A stretch of DNA of 54,257 bases, taken from a virus. The stretch lies in the IMG/VR virus record IMGVR_UViG_3300028559_000050, positions 1 to 54,257 of that record. One strand, written 5' to 3'. Within the stretch, counting starts at the first letter, position 1; each line of letters begins with the position of its first letter. This document shows, one piece after another, positions 11,633 to 19,892 of the stretch. The notes under the pieces were generated by a model. That model saw only the letters and a list, made by a program, of their open reading frames with translations, was not told the origin of the DNA and ran no database searches. Position numbers and translations under genes: made by a program.

Positions 11633-13336
11633 TTATATTGTTGTTTCTAAAACTGGATAATCGTCAATCTGTGCTGTACTTATAATTTGTCTGGATTGAC
11701 CACCACCAGCATTAATGATTGTTTTGGTATTGTTTACTGCTATATTTGTTACAGGTACTTGTTCTTTTAATTCTTGATTTTGTTTCGACATAGCATATAC
11801 AGCCTCACCAGAAGGTGAACTGGTGAAGGCTTCAACTTTGGCCATTTGTTCAGCACCAAACCCTCTTGTTAAATCTACACTGGCACCAACGATTGCTTTA
11901 GTTATTTCGTTATTCGCTTCTGATTGGCTCTTAAATGAATTTACTCTACTACCTAATTTATTTTTAACAAAAGCTGCAACAATTTTTGGTGCCAATACTG
12001 AATCATTTACTAAGTCTGGATTGGAAACTAAATCGGCACCAATTTGTTTACCAATTCTGTTATAGTTATCTTTTCCTGTCAATTGAATCAGACCACGGCC
12101 ACGATATTTAAATCCATCACCTGGTTCTTTATTACCTAACTCTTGACCTTTGGCAGTCTGATAACCGTAAACTGTTTCAAAAAATTTAGAATCATCTTTT
12201 TTAATTTCATTTAGTTGGTCATCTGTAAGACCTGCAACTCTACTGCCAAATATTTTACGGATTCTATCGTTTGAAGTATTGGCATAACCAGTTTCATATT
12301 TTGCAGTAAATCCTGATTCTTTACCAACATTACCTAAAATAGCTTTTTGTGCATACTCATTTGTTATACCAACTTCAGCCAAAGCCGATCCTATACCAGC
12401 GACCACTGCGGCAGTACCACCAATGGCCGCCGCACCTCCTACAGAAGGTGTTGGAATTTTAGTTGCTTTGGCAGCTTCAACCACACCAGCGACTGGCTTA
12501 TCTATTTCTTTTGTTATTTTTGGTACAGTCTTTGTTGGTTGTATAATTTTTTCTGCTTTACTAACAACCGTGGCCACACCTGGAATATCTTTGGCTTTAG
12601 TAACGGCTTTACTAACAACAGTAGTTACTACTGGTGCGGCTGCAGAGGTGGTTGCAACAGTAGGTGATGTAACTGTGGATGCAGGTGTTTCTGGTTTCTT
12701 TGATTCTTCAGGTTTTTTTGTAGGCGGCTCTTCAATTTTTAAATCTTTTTTGACTTTTTCAATATCCGTTTTTGCTGGTTTTTTATCTTTTAATTTTTTA
12801 ATTTCATTAATTAAATTTTCATGCCGTTTGGCATCTTCTGCTTGAACTTCTTCTTCAAAATTATAGTCTAACTCACGATTTAAATTTTCTTTTTCATAAA
12901 AGGTTTTCATGACATTAACCAAACGAGCGGCTACAGTAGCCACATTATCACCTTTTTGTAATGAACCTCTTTGACCTTCTCTAATTTTACTATAAAAGGC
13001 AGTTTCTACATTGCCAACTTTAGTTTCTTGTGGTTGTGTAAAAGAATAAGGTTTCTCACCTTTTTTTCTATTTTTATTGAAGAAGTATTGCATATCTTCA
13101 GGTTTTCTACCTGTTATCTTACCTAAGAAAGCCATACCAAGATTACCCGTTAATATCTTTGCAATGTTTAACGGATCAAATTTTTCTTTTAAACCTGTAG
13201 TTTTTGCTTTGAATGATTCAGATACGCCTCCACCAATGGATTGACCAAATCCTTGGCCAGCGACTAATCTATCGGTAATAGTACCTAAGACTCCTCGTTT
13301 TCTGGTTGTCGCTGCTTGTTCGTATTTGCTTATCAT
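11633..13336 (-). CDS. Tail hub/tape-measure-like protein with GH19 peptidoglycan hydrolase domain
   Basis: This is a 567-residue protein. Residues 45-148 are paralogous to the downstream gene (FDPLNIAKILTGNLGMAFLG). A Lys/Pro/Ala-rich linker runs from about 165 to 295. Residues 315-480 form a chitinase class I / GH19 domain: AILGNVGKESGF (E340 the probable catalytic acid), YETGYANTSNDRIRKIFG and GFKYRGRGLIQLTGKDNYNR. It should cleave the glycan chains of peptidoglycan during tail penetration, taking over the role of the gp5 lysozyme domain, which is absent here. The start overlaps the stop of gp51 (ATGA). It could be the gp29-like tape measure or a hub-associated muralytic protein. Confidence 0.75.
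   Translation of the reverse strand: MISKYEQAATTRKRGVLGTITDRLVAGQGFGQSIGGGVSESFKAKTTGLKEKFDPLNIAKILTGNLGMAFLGKITGRKPEDMQYFFNKNRKKGEKPYSFTQPQETKVGNVETAFYSKIREGQRGSLQKGDNVATVAARLVNVMKTFYEKENLNRELDYNFEEEVQAEDAKRHENLINEIKKLKDKKPAKTDIEKVKKDLKIEEPPTKKPEESKKPETPASTVTSPTVATTSAAAPVVTTVVSKAVTKAKDIPGVATVVSKAEKIIQPTKTVPKITKEIDKPVAGVVEAAKATKIPTPSVGGAAAIGGTAAVVAGIGSALAEVGITNEYAQKAILGNVGKESGFTAKYETGYANTSNDRIRKIFGSRVAGLTDDQLNEIKKDDSKFFETVYGYQTAKGQELGNKEPGDGFKYRGRGLIQLTGKDNYNRIGKQIGADLVSNPDLVNDSVLAPKIVAAFVKNKLGSRVNSFKSQSEANNEITKAIVGASVDLTRGFGAEQMAKVEAFTSSPSGEAVYAMSKQNQELKEQVPVTNIAVNNTKTIINAGGGQSRQIISTAQIDDYPVLETTI
13149..13191. repeat. 43-bp identical repeat, copy 2
   Basis: This is identical to 11256-11298. 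It lies in the N-terminal paralogous region of the GH19-containing gene. Confidence 0.9.
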
Positions 13337-13569
13337 TTACCTTGTCTTTGCTTTATCTTTTCGTTTTCTTCTTCAATGAATTGTATAAGCATATTAACGT
13401 AAATATCACGTTCCCAAGGTATCATATTTTCAAGTTCAGTCAAACTATACTTGTGATGTTGCATCAAGGAAAAGTTTGTTTTATAATAATTTCTTAAATT
13501 GTCATGACGAAATGTTAACCGAAAAAATTGTCTAACCCTTCCACCTCTATCGTGTGGTTGTATCCACAC
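13333..13569 (-). CDS. 51: gp51-like baseplate hub assembly protein, probably made by -1 frameshift from gp26
   Basis: The frame holds 78 codons from a weak GTG at 13569. The conserved part is NFSLMQHHKYSLTELENMIP, then WERDIYVNMLIQFIEEENEK, which matches gp51 of T4-like phages of aquatic bacteria. gp51 helps assemble the baseplate hub. There is no ATG and no convincing Shine-Dalgarno before the conserved part. The frame overlaps the end of gp26 in the -1 frame, and T TTT TTC lies in the overlap. The protein may therefore be mainly a C-terminal extension of gp26 (about 300 residues in total), like the G/GT tail-assembly chaperones of other phages. It overlaps the next gene at ATGA. Confidence 0.75.
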   Translation of the reverse strand: MWIQPHDRGGRVRQFFRLTFRHDNLRNYYKTNFSLMQHHKYSLTELENMIPWERDIYVNMLIQFIEEENEKIKQRQGK

Positions 13570-14240
13570 TTACCACAAGTAGTATTAATAACCTTATTCA
13601 TTGTTGGTAGGTTATTAAAAAAGTTTTCAATCTTTGCAAATTGATCTTGATTTAAAGACTCAACAAATTCTATCAATTCTGCTGGATCAGTTTCTTTTGA
13701 ATAATAATATTGTTCACCATCAAAAATATATTCTATACTCTCAACAATCATTTGAAATGCCATGTCTGTGGCACTACTAAACTTTGTTGCTCTTTCTAAC
13801 ATAGAAAATTCTGGATACTTTAACTTAATGGCAATTATGTCGGTTAATTGAACAATATCTTTAGCATCTTCTTTAAATTCAACTTTGATGTCAAGAAGAT
13901 TAACAGATGTGTCCATCAAATTACCACAAGGTTTGTCATTAACTTCATTTTCACAACGATATTTGGTTTCAATTACTTCACCAACCGAACGTGCTCTCAA
14001 ATTAATAAAGTAAAATTCAACATCAATAATAGGTAATGAATCAATGTCAACATTGGGTGTCAAAGTACAATTGTGTAAAACTTGCCTGATGTTTTTTTCA
14101 ATTGTTTCTTTATCATCTGACTCCATTGCCATCATTAAGTTTCTTTGTTCTTTTACAAGAAACGGCCTAAATCGAATATGTTTCTTCGATAAAGGTAAAT
14201 CTATTTCATATACTGGTGCATCAATTTTTGGTAAAGCCAT
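13515..14240 (-). CDS. 26: Baseplate hub subunit gp26
   Basis: This 241-residue protein (T4 gp26 is 208) starts after AGAGGAG. The opening APVYEIDLPLSKKHIRFRPF followed by LVKEQRNLMMAMES is characteristic of the T4_baseplate (PF12322) family. Four cysteines in two pairs (C96, C105; C222, C225, in CGKCGYNH) probably bind zinc. It is required for baseplate hub assembly and may act as a tail-assembly chaperone. Just before its stop, minus-strand positions 13527-13521 read T TTT TTC, which allows a -1 shift into the gp51 frame. Confidence 0.85.
   Translation of the reverse strand: MALPKIDAPVYEIDLPLSKKHIRFRPFLVKEQRNLMMAMESDDKETIEKNIRQVLHNCTLTPNVDIDSLPIIDVEFYFINLRARSVGEVIETKYRCENEVNDKPCGNLMDTSVNLLDIKVEFKEDAKDIVQLTDIIAIKLKYPEFSMLERATKFSSATDMAFQMIVESIEYIFDGEQYYYSKETDPAELIEFVESLNQDQFAKIENFFNNLPTMNKVINTTCGKCGYNHTIEVEGLDNFFG
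13521..13527 (-). promoter_or_regulatory. Slippery heptamer T TTT TTC for -1 frameshift (gp26/gp51)
   Basis: In the gp26 frame the heptamer is T (13527) TTT (13526-13524) TTC (13523-13521), two codons before the stop TAA at 13517. Slipping back one base gives TTT TTT CGG TTA ACA, exactly the gp51 frame. Downstream only weak palindromes (GTTAAC, GTCATGAC) are visible as stimulators. Confidence 0.6.
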
Positions 14241-14266
14241 TTTATTATCACTCCTCTAAAAAAATA

Positions 14267-15151
14267 TTAATAACCATCCCATTCAGAATATTGAAATGGT
14301 CCAGTTTCTTCATAATAATCTTGGCCAGATTCATATTCTAAAGGATATGGTGCTTCTTCCGATACATAATCGTCCGTTCCACCAAACCATGATGATCCTG
14401 AATCATCATAACCATCATAACCGCTTCGACCGGTGTTGTCATTTCCAATTGTTGTAAATGGATTACTTAAATCTGCTTCATCACCAAATGTGCCAAGTGA
14501 ACCAATGCCACCCAAAGCAGCAGTGATTCTTGATATAACACTTAACAATAAAGAAGTGCCTAGTGCTTGTACTGAATTATTCATCCAGTAAGAATAGGCA
14601 AATACTACTGTTAATTTGTGGTGACCATCAGCAGACCAATCTAAGTCTAATTGATTGACAGAAATTGGATAAGCATCAATCAATGTTACAGAATAACTTT
14701 TATCATTTTCTACATCATATTGATTTATTGTAATATTTGAAACATAATCTGTTTTATATGTAAAATTAAAAGAATACGTTGGATTTATAAATTCTTGCCA
14801 TGTATCAAAGAATATTCTTTCATTCATATCATCACTAACAATAAAAGTTAATGTTGTATCATTGTATGTTGGCTGATACGGAAACTTTTCAACAGGATTT
14901 GATCCTATTTTTCTGTCTGCTGTAGCAAATGTTCTGCTAGGCAGTTCTGCATTCTCACAACGCATCTTTAATATTCTTGACATACCTCTAAAAGGTATCA
15001 ATGTAATGGGTACAGGTATTTCTACATCAAATTTATTAGGTCTTGCCACATCGGTGACAAAGCTCGATTTAAAGTCACTGATGCTACCGCTGGTACCTGG
15101 TTCGTTACCAAAAAGGCCGATATTACCAAATAGGTTATCGAAAATGGCCAT
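14267..15151 (-). CDS. 54: Tail-tube-family protein, likely baseplate tail-tube initiator gp54
   Basis: This is a 294-residue protein. The core VARPNKFDVEIPVPITLIPF, followed by KMRCENAELPSRTFATAD, YNDTTLTFIVSDDMNERIFF and FINPTYSFNFTYKTDYVSNI, is that of the gp19/gp54 tail-tube fold. The late DWSADGHHKLTVVFAYSYW strand is the usual end of the domain. The C-terminal third is low-complexity, acidic and Tyr/Gly-rich. T4 gp54 is 320 residues and gp19 is 163. The size and the place beside gp26, gp4 and gp48 favour gp54, which starts tube polymerisation on the baseplate. The ribosome binding site is AAGGAAA. Confidence 0.75.
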   Translation of the reverse strand: MAIFDNLFGNIGLFGNEPGTSGSISDFKSSFVTDVARPNKFDVEIPVPITLIPFRGMSRILKMRCENAELPSRTFATADRKIGSNPVEKFPYQPTYNDTTLTFIVSDDMNERIFFDTWQEFINPTYSFNFTYKTDYVSNITINQYDVENDKSYSVTLIDAYPISVNQLDLDWSADGHHKLTVVFAYSYWMNNSVQALGTSLLLSVISRITAALGGIGSLGTFGDEADLSNPFTTIGNDNTGRSGYDGYDDSGSSWFGGTDDYVSEEAPYPLEYESGQDYYEETGPFQYSEWDGY

Positions 15152-15155
15152 TTAA

Positions 15156-15749
15156 CTATTTCCTTATTTGATCTAATGATTCTTGCCAGACTGTGGCTGG
15201 CTGTGCTTTGGCAAACATATGAATAGGTAAATATGCCGCAATGTCCCATTCATTTGGCTGTATGGCAAGTAATTTAGACTGAATTTGACCATACAAATAC
15301 TTTTTAAGACATGGCCGAAACTCTTTAAACCGCTTGGAGGCGCCAAGAATTTCATAGGTGACTCTCATCTTCTTAATATCATCTTTTCTGTCAAGGACAG
15401 CGAAATCCATGAGTTTCCCTAAAAATGCCAGTCTGTACTGTAATGGTAAATAATGTAAGTTAAGTCCCAAAATACCATCAGAATATTTCTCCAATACCAA
15501 TACCAAAGGAAATTTATCATAATAAGGTAAATCTTTTTTACCAATTGGATTATAATAAAAACAATATAATCCACCTAAACCAAAGGTATTCTTTTGTCTA
15601 AATTCTTCACGGTTAATAGCTGCTCGAACATTTGCTGGATTTACTAAATCCGAAATCTTTGATTTCATCCATTTCAAAGAGTCTTTCGACATCGTTTGAA
15701 TTTCAGCAGATGACTTTTGATTTGCTAGTGTTGTAAGTTTAGATACCAT
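15156..15749 (-). CDS. Conserved T4-like virion-associated protein, unknown function
   Basis: This is a 197-residue protein. The central block GLYCFYYNPIGKKDLPYYDK, then FPLVLVLEKYSDGILGLNLH and YLPLQYRLAFLGKLMD, is a signature I recognise from conserved proteins of T4-like phages of aquatic bacteria, annotated variously as structural or left unnamed. A basic N-terminal helix (KSKISDLVNPANVR) precedes it. It sits between gp54 and gp4 in the minus-strand cluster, consistent with a head-completion or tail-joining role. Function is not established, and I see no catalytic motif. Confidence 0.65.
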   Translation of the reverse strand: MVSKLTTLANQKSSAEIQTMSKDSLKWMKSKISDLVNPANVRAAINREEFRQKNTFGLGGLYCFYYNPIGKKDLPYYDKFPLVLVLEKYSDGILGLNLHYLPLQYRLAFLGKLMDFAVLDRKDDIKKMRVTYEILGASKRFKEFRPCLKKYLYGQIQSKLLAIQPNEWDIAAYLPIHMFAKAQPATVWQESLDQIRK

Positions 15750-15757
15750 TTGATTAT

Positions 15758-16195
15758 TTAGTTGATTCCCAGATGATCTTCAGTCAGTAATTTGAACTCC
15801 CAACCACGATCCAAACAAAACTCGGTAGCCGCCTTCCATTTAGCTTGATTGACCCCCCAAGTGGTCACCTCGTTGATATACTGTTTCGTGACTCTTTTTC
15901 TATGTTCTGGTCGTTGAGTTTGTTTTTTAGGTTTAACTTCTAGTATCATAGTTTTTAAGAGACCATCTCTCGTTTTGATTTTAACCAAAAAATCAGGAAA
16001 GTATCGGTGCCTTTTTCCGTCTACGGGAGATATATAAGGAATAATCAATTCTTCAGAAGCCCAAGAAACAATGTTATCGTTTCTGTCGAGCCAAGACATT
16101 ACCTTACATTCCCATGAGGACCGGTAAATGATGTTATTTGCATCCCCAACATACTTTTGAGGGTTTTTAGGTGTAAATCGTCCAGAATATGCCAT
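15758..16195 (-). CDS. 4: Head completion protein gp4 with nuclease fold
   Basis: This is a 145-residue protein starting at ATG 16195. The frame is open further upstream, but the conserved start is MAYSGRFTPKNPQKYVGDAN. The blocks SWECKVMSWLDRNDNIVSWA, PYISPVDGKRHRYFPDF and MILEVKPKKQ carry E29, D68 and E86-x-K88, the PD-(D/E)XK layout of T4 gp4-type head completion nucleases. It acts on filled heads, probably trimming packaged DNA before tail joining. It is the first gene of the minus-strand operon and diverges from gp48 with only 32 bases between the starts. Confidence 0.85.
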   Translation of the reverse strand: MAYSGRFTPKNPQKYVGDANNIIYRSSWECKVMSWLDRNDNIVSWASEELIIPYISPVDGKRHRYFPDFLVKIKTRDGLLKTMILEVKPKKQTQRPEHRKRVTKQYINEVTTWGVNQAKWKAATEFCLDRGWEFKLLTEDHLGIN

Positions 16196-16200
16196 AAATA
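16193..16200 (+). promoter_or_regulatory. Possible T4-type late promoter for the baseplate operon
   Basis: CATAAATA matches the T4 late -10 box (TATAAATA) at 7 of 8 positions. Transcription would begin near 16206, leaving room for AGAGG (16218-16222) and the gp48 start at 16228. It overlaps the divergent gp4 start codon. The sequence is AT-rich, so chance is a real alternative. Confidence 0.4.
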
Positions 16201-16227
16201 CTATGTATAACTTTTTTAGAGGAATCA

Positions 16228-17436
16228 ATGGCTATCTTATCCATTCCAACATCCGTAGCTGGTGTATCGATACCATCAGGTCTATTTAACCCAAATAGTC
16301 CACTAGCTTTATTATACGGCGGTCTTGGAGTTAAAACATACAAATATCCTTCAGATTTAGCAACCAGTCCATCAAAATCCCACTACGTTCAATTTTCGAT
16401 ATCAGAAATTATACCTGCAAGTTATAGTGGTGGTGGCCAAGTACCACTTAATGAAAATTTAATTGAGGGTGATTCTGTTGGTTTACCTGGATTTGGTGGT
16501 ATAGCTCAAGAAGCTGGTTCTATGTCTGGTGATGAAAGCTCCTGGACAGAATCGAGCACAGGATTGTTTGAGTTATCTGAAGATTCTGGTTCGGGTGGAT
16601 TTTTAGGTGATTTTGGTGCCACAATATCGAAAGGTTTAAAAATATCACCAACAAGAACTCAGCCAAAGGCTTTTGTTTCATTGTATATGCCAGATACACT
16701 CAATGCACAATACAATGCTTCGTATGATGAATTAAAACTCACAGATTTGGGTTCGGGAATAAACACACTCAGAACAATTGACCAGTTGGCTGGGCCAGCA
16801 AAGTCCATTGTAGAATCGTATAAATCTGGTGGCGGAGGTCTTGGTGGTGTTGGATCAGCACTAAAACAAGCCGGTAATATAGCAGGCACAGATCCAGCCG
16901 CCATATCTTTAATTACACGGGGTGGCGCTGCTTTAGCTAATAAAGCAGGCTTTGGTGTAAATGGAGGAGCATTAGAAGATGTGTTGTTAAAAGGTCAAGG
17001 TTATGCCATTAATCCACAGTTACAAATGATTTATCGTGGTATTGGTTTAAGAAATTTTCAGTTATCATTTGTGTTCACACCAAACTCTCAAGGTGAAGCA
17101 AATGAAGTAAACTATATTATAAATTTATTCAAATATCATTTTGCACCAACATTAATATCTGCTAAAGAAGTTTCTTCCGACTCAATGTATTTGGTACCAC
17201 CTTCAATCTTTAATGTTGAATTCATGATTGATGGTAAAGAAAATCCATTTTTACCAAAATATGGTAGTTGTGTTTTATCCGACATCGATGTTAATTTTGC
17301 ACCAAATGGTTGGGCTTCGTATGATGATGGTGCACCAGTTCAATCGACACTCACAATGACATTCAAAGAAACAGAGATATTAGATAAAGGCAAAATACAA
17401 AAAGGTTATTATGGTGTTGAAGGAGGTTTAAGATAA
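16228..17436 (+). CDS. 48: Baseplate tail-tube cap gp48
   Basis: This 402-residue protein (T4 gp48 is 364) opens with GLFNPNSPLALLYGGLG, then KYPSDL and SHYVQFSISEI, matching gp48, the protein that caps the hub and starts the tail tube together with gp54. The C-terminal part (YRGIGLRNFQLSFVFTPNSQ, then NYIINLFKYHFAP and CVLSDIDVNFAPNGWASYDD) is the tube-like domain. The middle is Gly/Ser-rich. It is the first gene of the long plus-strand baseplate operon, and the next gene starts at its stop (TAATG). Confidence 0.85.
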   Translation: MAILSIPTSVAGVSIPSGLFNPNSPLALLYGGLGVKTYKYPSDLATSPSKSHYVQFSISEIIPASYSGGGQVPLNENLIEGDSVGLPGFGGIAQEAGSMSGDESSWTESSTGLFELSEDSGSGGFLGDFGATISKGLKISPTRTQPKAFVSLYMPDTLNAQYNASYDELKLTDLGSGINTLRTIDQLAGPAKSIVESYKSGGGGLGGVGSALKQAGNIAGTDPAAISLITRGGAALANKAGFGVNGGALEDVLLKGQGYAINPQLQMIYRGIGLRNFQLSFVFTPNSQGEANEVNYIINLFKYHFAPTLISAKEVSSDSMYLVPPSIFNVEFMIDGKENPFLPKYGSCVLSDIDVNFAPNGWASYDDGAPVQSTLTMTFKETEILDKGKIQKGYYGVEGGLR

Positions 17437-18068
17437 TGTTATATTTTCAAAACTTTCCTAAAATAGCCACCACAGATTATAAAAACAATGCTGTATTGGC
17501 AACCAACTTGATGGCAAGAACAGCAATTATTCCATCTTTGTTGACTAATCCTTTATTGTTTTATTCATATGATATACAAGAAGGTGATACACCAGAAATT
17601 GTTGCAAGCAAATATTATGGTGATGTTAATAGACATTGGTTAGTATTATATGCTAATCAGATAATAGATCCACAATGGCAATGGCCTTTGACCTCACAAC
17701 AATTAAAAATATACATTCAAGATAAGTATGCAGATGCAGCCAACACAGCCAATGTATCAAGTGTTATATCATATGCACAACAAACTGTAAAGTATCATCA
17801 AAAAATATTTGGTACGAACAATAGTGAGGGTGGTAAGAGTCAACGAACTATGATTATTGATGAATCAGAATACAATTCAACTATACCAGAAACAATAACA
17901 CAGAACTTTCCAAACGGTGCAGTTGTACAAAGAAGTATTGCTATAAAAGCTTTGAGTATCTATGATTATGAAGTAGAATTGAATGAAAGAAAAAGAAACA
18001 TATATTTAATTAATAACATCTACGCACCACAAATAGAAAACCAATTTAAACAATTGATGAGTCGGTAA
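17436..18068 (+). CDS. 53: Baseplate wedge protein gp53
   Basis: This 210-residue protein (T4 gp53 is 196) starts MLYFQNFPKI. It carries the LysM-like segment DIQEGDTPEIVASKYYGDVN, then HWLVLYANQIIDPQWQWPL, the hallmark of Phage_gp53. The C-terminal YDYEVELNERKRNIYLI is also typical. gp53 joins neighbouring wedges around the hub. The start overlaps the gp48 stop and the next gene follows after three bases. Confidence 0.88.
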   Translation: MLYFQNFPKIATTDYKNNAVLATNLMARTAIIPSLLTNPLLFYSYDIQEGDTPEIVASKYYGDVNRHWLVLYANQIIDPQWQWPLTSQQLKIYIQDKYADAANTANVSSVISYAQQTVKYHQKIFGTNNSEGGKSQRTMIIDESEYNSTIPETITQNFPNGAVVQRSIAIKALSIYDYEVELNERKRNIYLINNIYAPQIENQFKQLMSR

Positions 18069-18071
18069 ACC

Positions 18072-19415
18072 ATGGCAGGTATTCTATATCCTAAGGACTA
18101 TGCTCTAGTCAATTTATTGTTGGTCAATTCCGTACAAAATATGGATTTGAAAAACATCATGGTTGAACTGTCATACCATGAAGATATATTCAACAACACG
18201 GCATCAGGTTATGTAATGGTTGCTGATTCTATGGGATACATTGAATTACTCAGTATGAATGGTACTGAATTTTTAAAAATGACTTTTGCTAAAGTTAATG
18301 GCCAATCTGAGGTTGATAAAACATTTAGAGTATATAAAGTTGATAAGAGAAAATTAGAAAACAATATGTACACCGAGTCATATTGTTTGTATTTTTGTTC
18401 TGAAGAAATGTTAATGTCTGAACAGTATAAAATATGTAAATCTTATCCACAATCTACCATATCAGATAATGTGTATGATATACTTAGTTATGAATTAGGC
18501 ATATCTGATGATAAAATGGAGATAGATGAAACGTATGGTGTGTATGATTTTGTTGTGCCTACTTTAAAACCATTTGATGCAATCAATTGGATGTCAAATT
18601 ATGCTCGACCATCTGCAGGTGTTCCTGGTGCTGACATGGTATTTTTTGAAAACAAACATGGATTCAACTTTAAGTCATTACAAAAGTTAATGACTCAACC
18701 ACCATATTATAATTATAGTTACAATCCAAAAAATACTGATGAAAAGAACATGCACAGTAATGTTTACAACGTTACAACATATGAAATATTAAATTCGTTT
18801 GATACATTACATGGTATAAACTCTGGTGTGTTTGCAAATCATTTGTTGTCTATTGATGTTTTAACTAGACGATTAAAAACTACAGAGTTTGATTATATGG
18901 CTTATGAAAAAAAATCAAAATCTTTAAATAGATCACCAATTATAAATGATTATTCAAACATATATGGTGACAAATTAACAGATACTTCAAAAGCTGTATA
19001 TAAATTAGCATTTTCTAATTTTAATCAAAAAATTGTAGAATATATAGAAAAAGAAGGACGTGATCCTGAAGATGAAGAAGTTGAAGGTGGCACAGTAGAT
19101 TCGCCAGCTGTTGGTGCTGATATTTTTGCTGAAACTTTTATACCATATAGAACAGCACAACTATCATTAACAAACTATATCAGAATAAAAATATCTGTGC
19201 CTGGAGATCCTGCATTGACTGTTGGTCAAACTTTGAATTTTTCTTTATTATCTTTGACACCAGAATCAAAAACACCTGATGCATATTATTCTGGCAAATA
19301 CTTAATTACAGCAGTAAGACATATGATTACAATGAATGAATATAAAACTGTATTAGAATTGGCAAAAGATAGTGTACCTACAAAGTATGCTTCTGCTACA
19401 GGTACTTTGGAATGA
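18072..19415 (+). CDS. 27: Baseplate hub protein, gp27-like
   Basis: This is a 447-residue protein. The N-terminus LVNSVQNMDLKNIMVELSYH, then EDIFNNTASGYVMVADSMGY, and the middle VPTLKPFDAINWMSNYARPS with MVFFENKHGFNFKSL, resemble T4-like hub proteins. The late strands (RIKISVPGDPALTVGQTLNF and SGKYLITAVRHMITMNEY) match the tube-like domains of the gp27/gp44 group. It directly precedes the gp5-like OB protein, as hub and spike do in many myoviruses. T4 gp27 is 391 residues. The family is reasonably sure; strict orthology is inferred from position. Confidence 0.7.
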   Translation: MAGILYPKDYALVNLLLVNSVQNMDLKNIMVELSYHEDIFNNTASGYVMVADSMGYIELLSMNGTEFLKMTFAKVNGQSEVDKTFRVYKVDKRKLENNMYTESYCLYFCSEEMLMSEQYKICKSYPQSTISDNVYDILSYELGISDDKMEIDETYGVYDFVVPTLKPFDAINWMSNYARPSAGVPGADMVFFENKHGFNFKSLQKLMTQPPYYNYSYNPKNTDEKNMHSNVYNVTTYEILNSFDTLHGINSGVFANHLLSIDVLTRRLKTTEFDYMAYEKKSKSLNRSPIINDYSNIYGDKLTDTSKAVYKLAFSNFNQKIVEYIEKEGRDPEDEEVEGGTVDSPAVGADIFAETFIPYRTAQLSLTNYIRIKISVPGDPALTVGQTLNFSLLSLTPESKTPDAYYSGKYLITAVRHMITMNEYKTVLELAKDSVPTKYASATGTLE

Positions 19416-19422
19416 GGATGAA

Positions 19423-19881
19423 ATGACAAAAGCGGTTAATAACTTTGCTGGATTAAATGGTTTTGTTTGGTGGGTTGGTGCAGTAGAAAACCGAGTAGAT
19501 CCATTGGGTTTGGGTCGTTGTCAAGTTAGAATATTTGGTTGGTATGGTAAAGAAATACCAACAAAAGAATTGCCTTGGGCTCAAGCTGTATATCCAATCA
19601 ATCACTCAAAACATTTTTCGGCACCAATGTTAGGCGATTGGATATTAGGATTCTTTATGGACGGAGAAAGTGGCCAATTTCCTTGTATGTTAGGTGTTAT
19701 GCCTGGAACTTGGCAAGATCCAGATAGTTACAAGTTTGAACAGTCAGAAGATCCAGATATGACTGATACAGAAAAAGACCAATATAGTGATCCAGAAGAA
19801 TTAGAAGGTTCAGATCCAAATGAAGTTACAGATTCTTATAATGCAGAGCCAACAGATACACCTGAAGAACCAGAAGAATAA
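19423..19881 (+). CDS. 5: gp5-like spike OB-domain protein (N-terminal part of a split spike)
   Basis: This is a 152-residue protein starting at ATG 19423 after GAGGATGAA; the open frame reaches further upstream but within the hub gene. GFVWWVGAVENRVDPLGLGR followed by CQVRIFGWYGKEIPTKELPW and MLGDWILGFFMDGES is the OB domain of gp5, which sits on the gp27 trimer. The last 45 residues are acidic (SDPEELEGSDP) and end the protein. No lysozyme domain follows. The beta-helix appears in a separate gene at 20645, so the T4 gp5 functions are divided over several proteins here. Confidence 0.8.
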   Translation: MTKAVNNFAGLNGFVWWVGAVENRVDPLGLGRCQVRIFGWYGKEIPTKELPWAQAVYPINHSKHFSAPMLGDWILGFFMDGESGQFPCMLGVMPGTWQDPDSYKFEQSEDPDMTDTEKDQYSDPEELEGSDPNEVTDSYNAEPTDTPEEPEE

Positions 19882-19892
19882 AAGGAGATAAA

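Noticed and set aside
12347-12845. Two plus-strand open frames opposite the GH19-containing gene
   Set aside because: They are shadows of the Ala/Thr/Lys-rich linker of the minus-strand gene.
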